Translations under genes and position numbers: made by a program | The notes under the pieces: generated by a model | Seen by the model: the letters and a program-made list of their open reading frames with translations, nothing else | Told to the model about the DNA's origin: nothing | Databases searched by the model: none | NCBI GenBank assembly: GCA_014239715.1 | Contig: JAAZYJ010000219.1 | Span: forward strand, 1 to 8,972 | DNA length: 8,972 bases | DNA from: Flavobacteriales bacterium | Lineage (GTDB): Bacteria; Bacteroidota; Bacteroidia; Flavobacteriales; Parvicellaceae | Direction of reading: 5' to 3' | Shown here: positions 7,112 through 8,972 of the stretch, in pieces | How the letters are laid out: every line of letters begins with the position of its first letter | How positions within the stretch are numbered: position 1 is the first letter of the stretch

Positions 7112-7864
7112 TTAATAGAACTTGTTCCTATTGCGCTGCCAAATGAGCAACATGATCACCCCTACTAATGCTCCGCCGATGTGAGCAAAATGCGCTACAC
7201 TGTCTCCTGCAGAATTTCTGAACCCTAAATAGATCTCAAGCCCGGCATACATTAGTACGAACCATTTTGCTTTTATCGGGATTGGTGGAAACAGTAACAT
7301 CAGTTTTGTATTTGGAAACAACCAGGCAAATGCGGCTAACAATCCGAACACGGCTCCTGATGCGCCTACCATCGGGGTATTGTAAGCGTAATACAGGCCG
7401 AGCTGAGTTTCTTGAGGCATTGAAGTAAATACTTTGCCATTCTCAATATGTTCAAACCCTTCTGCCATAAACAGCTCCGTTTGACTCGAGCTAAGGTTCG
7501 CAAGGAGATTCTGTATTTCGATCGCATTAACAAGGTTATGCAATAAGTATGCTCCAAGCCCACAGACCAGGTAATAGATCAAGAATCGTTTCGGGCCCCA
7601 AACTCGCTCGATCTGGCCACCAAACATGACCAAAGCAAACATGTTGAACAGGATGTGCATTAATCCTTGGTTATCATGCATGAACATGTGTGTGATGATC
7701 TGGTAGGGCTCAAAATGATCAGAGCCCCAATAATAAGCTCCAAGGATACCGTTGAGGTTTGTATTTTGGCTGAGAAATACGAAATTGGCCAACAAAAGAA
7801 CAACATTGATCAAGAGTAGGTTCTTGACAACTGGCGGCATGTTTCTAAAAATGTTCTGTAGCAT
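7112..7864 (-). CDS. Rhomboid family intramembrane serine protease
   Basis: This 250-residue rhomboid has about six helices. It carries MHILFNMFALVMFGG (His70 and Asn74 of HxxxN), the nucleophile motif GASGAVFG (Ser169), and the dyad histidine His228 in AHFAHIGGALVG. It is a compact core-type rhomboid without a C-terminal extension, unlike the next gene. An unusual part is a polar loop of about 50 residues (about 114-164) between the third helix and the catalytic serine helix. The ATG at 7864-7862 shares its A with the TAA of mutL (TAATG), a classic stop-start coupling, so this start is well supported. Low similarity to the neighbouring rhomboid outside the motifs argues for an old, diverged pair rather than a fresh duplication. 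Substrates are unknown. Confidence 0.92.
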   Translation of the reverse strand: MLQNIFRNMPPVVKNLLLINVVLLLANFVFLSQNTNLNGILGAYYWGSDHFEPYQIITHMFMHDNQGLMHILFNMFALVMFGGQIERVWGPKRFLIYYLVCGLGAYLLHNLVNAIEIQNLLANLSSSQTELFMAEGFEHIENGKVFTSMPQETQLGLYYAYNTPMVGASGAVFGLLAAFAWLFPNTKLMLLFPPIPIKAKWFVLMYAGLEIYLGFRNSAGDSVAHFAHIGGALVGVIMLLIWQRNRNKFY

Positions 7865-8972
7865 TACTGGTCAAATTTCTTTTCAAATTCTTCAATTGGC
7901 ACCGTTACGGTTGTTGGTTTCCCGGAAGGTGTGTAAAATGGTTGCTCGCAAGCAAAAAGCTGATCCGCTAAATTTTGCATTTCTTCTACCCCAAGGAAAT
8001 GGCCGCTTTTAATACATTGGGCTTTGGAAATGCTCCTTGCCAACTGCTCTTCAAACTTGACATTTACTTGCCCTTCATCGTTAAGATTGCTAAGTATTTG
8101 GTCAATTGCATCATGCAGGTTCTTTTCTTGTAAGATCGAAGGAATCCCGTTAACAATGATCGCCCCTTTTCCAAATTCAGATATATCAAATCCCATTCCA
8201 TTCAGCTCCGAGCTGACAGATTGTAAGAGTTCTATGTCTAGTTGACTTAATTCGACTGTCAGGGGAAAAAGAATTTGCTGAGACGTCATTCTGTTGTTGG
8301 CAATTGACTGGATCAATCTTTCAAAAAGTATGCGTTCATGTGCTTTTTGCTGGTCTATGACGATAAACCCGGATTTAATGTGGTTGATGATGTATTTTCT
8401 ATGGAGCTGATACGGTAATCTCTGCTCTTCTACCTCGATAAGGTGATCCTCTCTGTTATTCTCAACAGGCTCCGTGCTTCCTTGACCATCGGCTTTTTTG
8501 TACATGTCCTCCAAAGCCATAATGTCAGAGCTACTTACTTTTTTTCCGCCAAAGTCAGATTGGGAAGAAGAGAGCTTAAATGGGTTGTAATTCGGATCAC
8601 TTTTGATATTCGGAGTTGACACCGTTCTGCCCTTGGGAATTGGACTAACTTCAAAACTTGTCTCTTGCTCGAAATCCAAGGTGGGTGCAATGTTATAGCG
8701 ACCAAGAGATAGTCTCACAGCGGACCGCAGAATCGCGTAGATGGACCTCTCATCCTCAAATTTGATCTCAGTCTTAGTTGGGTGAATGTTGACATCAATG
8801 GTGGCAGGGTCTACATGTAGATAAATGAAATAGGAAGGGTGTTGATCAGTAGCGATCAGCTCTTCGTAAGCTTTCACTACCGCGTGATTTAAATACGGGC
8901 TTTTAACGAAGCGATTGTTGACGAAAAAGTATTGCTCTCCTCTTTTCTTTCGCGCTGCTTCCGGCTTTCCAA
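7864..8972 (-). CDS. mutL: DNA mismatch repair protein MutL, C-terminal part (partial)
   Basis: The reading frame is open to the right edge, so the N-terminal ATPase motifs are missing; 368 residues are visible. A GTG at 8877 is internal, not the start, because clear MutL sequence precedes it: RGEQYFFVNNRFVKSP (visible residues 10-25). The transducer part continues with DVNIHPTKTEIKF (59-71). A polar linker follows (about 100-183). The C-terminal dimerisation domain begins near LPYQLHRKYIINHIKSGFIV (185-204) and ends EEFEKKFDQ. MutL links MutS mismatch recognition to strand incision and excision. In this copy the endonuclease signature DQHA(X)2E(X)4E reads DQQKAHERILFE, and the usual Cys and His metal ligands near the C-terminus are absent (TPSGKP in place of CPHGRP). 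It is the first visible gene of an operon with two rhomboids and an EEP protein. Confidence 0.95.
   Translation of the reverse strand, partial: GKPEAARKKRGEQYFFVNNRFVKSPYLNHAVVKAYEELIATDQHPSYFIYLHVDPATIDVNIHPTKTEIKFEDERSIYAILRSAVRLSLGRYNIAPTLDFEQETSFEVSPIPKGRTVSTPNIKSDPNYNPFKLSSSQSDFGGKKVSSSDIMALEDMYKKADGQGSTEPVENNREDHLIEVEEQRLPYQLHRKYIINHIKSGFIVIDQQKAHERILFERLIQSIANNRMTSQQILFPLTVELSQLDIELLQSVSSELNGMGFDISEFGKGAIIVNGIPSILQEKNLHDAIDQILSNLNDEGQVNVKFEEQLARSISKAQCIKSGHFLGVEEMQNLADQLFACEQPFYTPSGKPTTVTVPIEEFEKKFDQ

Noticed and set aside
6862..7168. Two overlapping plus-strand frames opposite the rhomboid junction
   Set aside because: They are antisense shadows of two well-supported rhomboid genes and show no family motifs.
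6175..7864. Recent tandem duplication of the rhomboid genes
   Set aside because: Outside the catalytic motifs the two proteins differ in length, loops and tail, and no long matching stretches were seen.
7864..8877. A 337-codon MutL frame starting at GTG 8877
   Set aside because: The frame continues upstream to the window edge with conserved MutL sequence (VNNRFVKSPYLNHAV), so the GTG is an internal valine codon, not a start.
1..8972. Mobile element, phage, CRISPR or defence island
   Set aside because: No transposase, integrase, direct-repeat array, target-site duplication or defence domain is visible; all genes belong to housekeeping or common transport families.

Overview
The window looks like ordinary chromosomal DNA of a Bacteroidota bacterium, probably of the Cytophagia/Flavobacteriia type; the exact lineage cannot be fixed from this sequence. 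Four things point there: the MutL sequence style (VNNRFVKSPYLNHAV), tandem rhomboids of which one carries a Bacteroidota-type C-terminal extension, A-rich leaders without Shine-Dalgarno sequences, and a TAnnTTTG-type promoter in front of mtaB. No rRNA, tRNA, CRISPR array, insertion sequence or prophage gene is visible, and base composition looks even throughout.

Layout from left to right. (1) The N-terminal part of a PLP-dependent group II decarboxylase-like enzyme, minus strand, runs off the left edge. (2) After a 66-bp divergent spacer comes a 13-helix sodium:solute symporter (SSS family), plus strand. (3) Converging on it with a 23-bp gap is mtaB, the radical-SAM methylthiotransferase that modifies t6A37 of tRNA. 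(4) After a 137-bp divergent spacer comes a lipoprotein of the OppA/DppA family (SBP_bac_5), plus strand, with no ABC permease or ATPase next to it. (5) Converging on that gene, with stop codons overlapping in a TTAA palindrome, is a tightly packed minus-strand operon. In transcription order it reads mutL (5' end beyond the right edge), a rhomboid protease, a second rhomboid with a basic tail and a C-terminal DUF6576-like domain, and a membrane-anchored endonuclease/exonuclease/phosphatase (EEP) protein. Its junctions are a 1-nt overlap, a 1-nt gap and a 20-nt overlap.

The genes do not form one obvious pathway. The symporter and the lipoprotein act in solute uptake, MtaB in tRNA modification and MutL in mismatch repair, while the rhomboids and EEP protein are membrane hydrolases of unknown target that appear co-translated with MutL. 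The observations most worth a second look are that the MutL C-terminal domain lacks most of the metal-site residues of the endonuclease-type MutL proteins, that two different and apparently active rhomboids sit in tandem behind mutL, and that mtaB probably has a leaderless or nearly leaderless transcript. I found no convincing undescribed multi-gene system.
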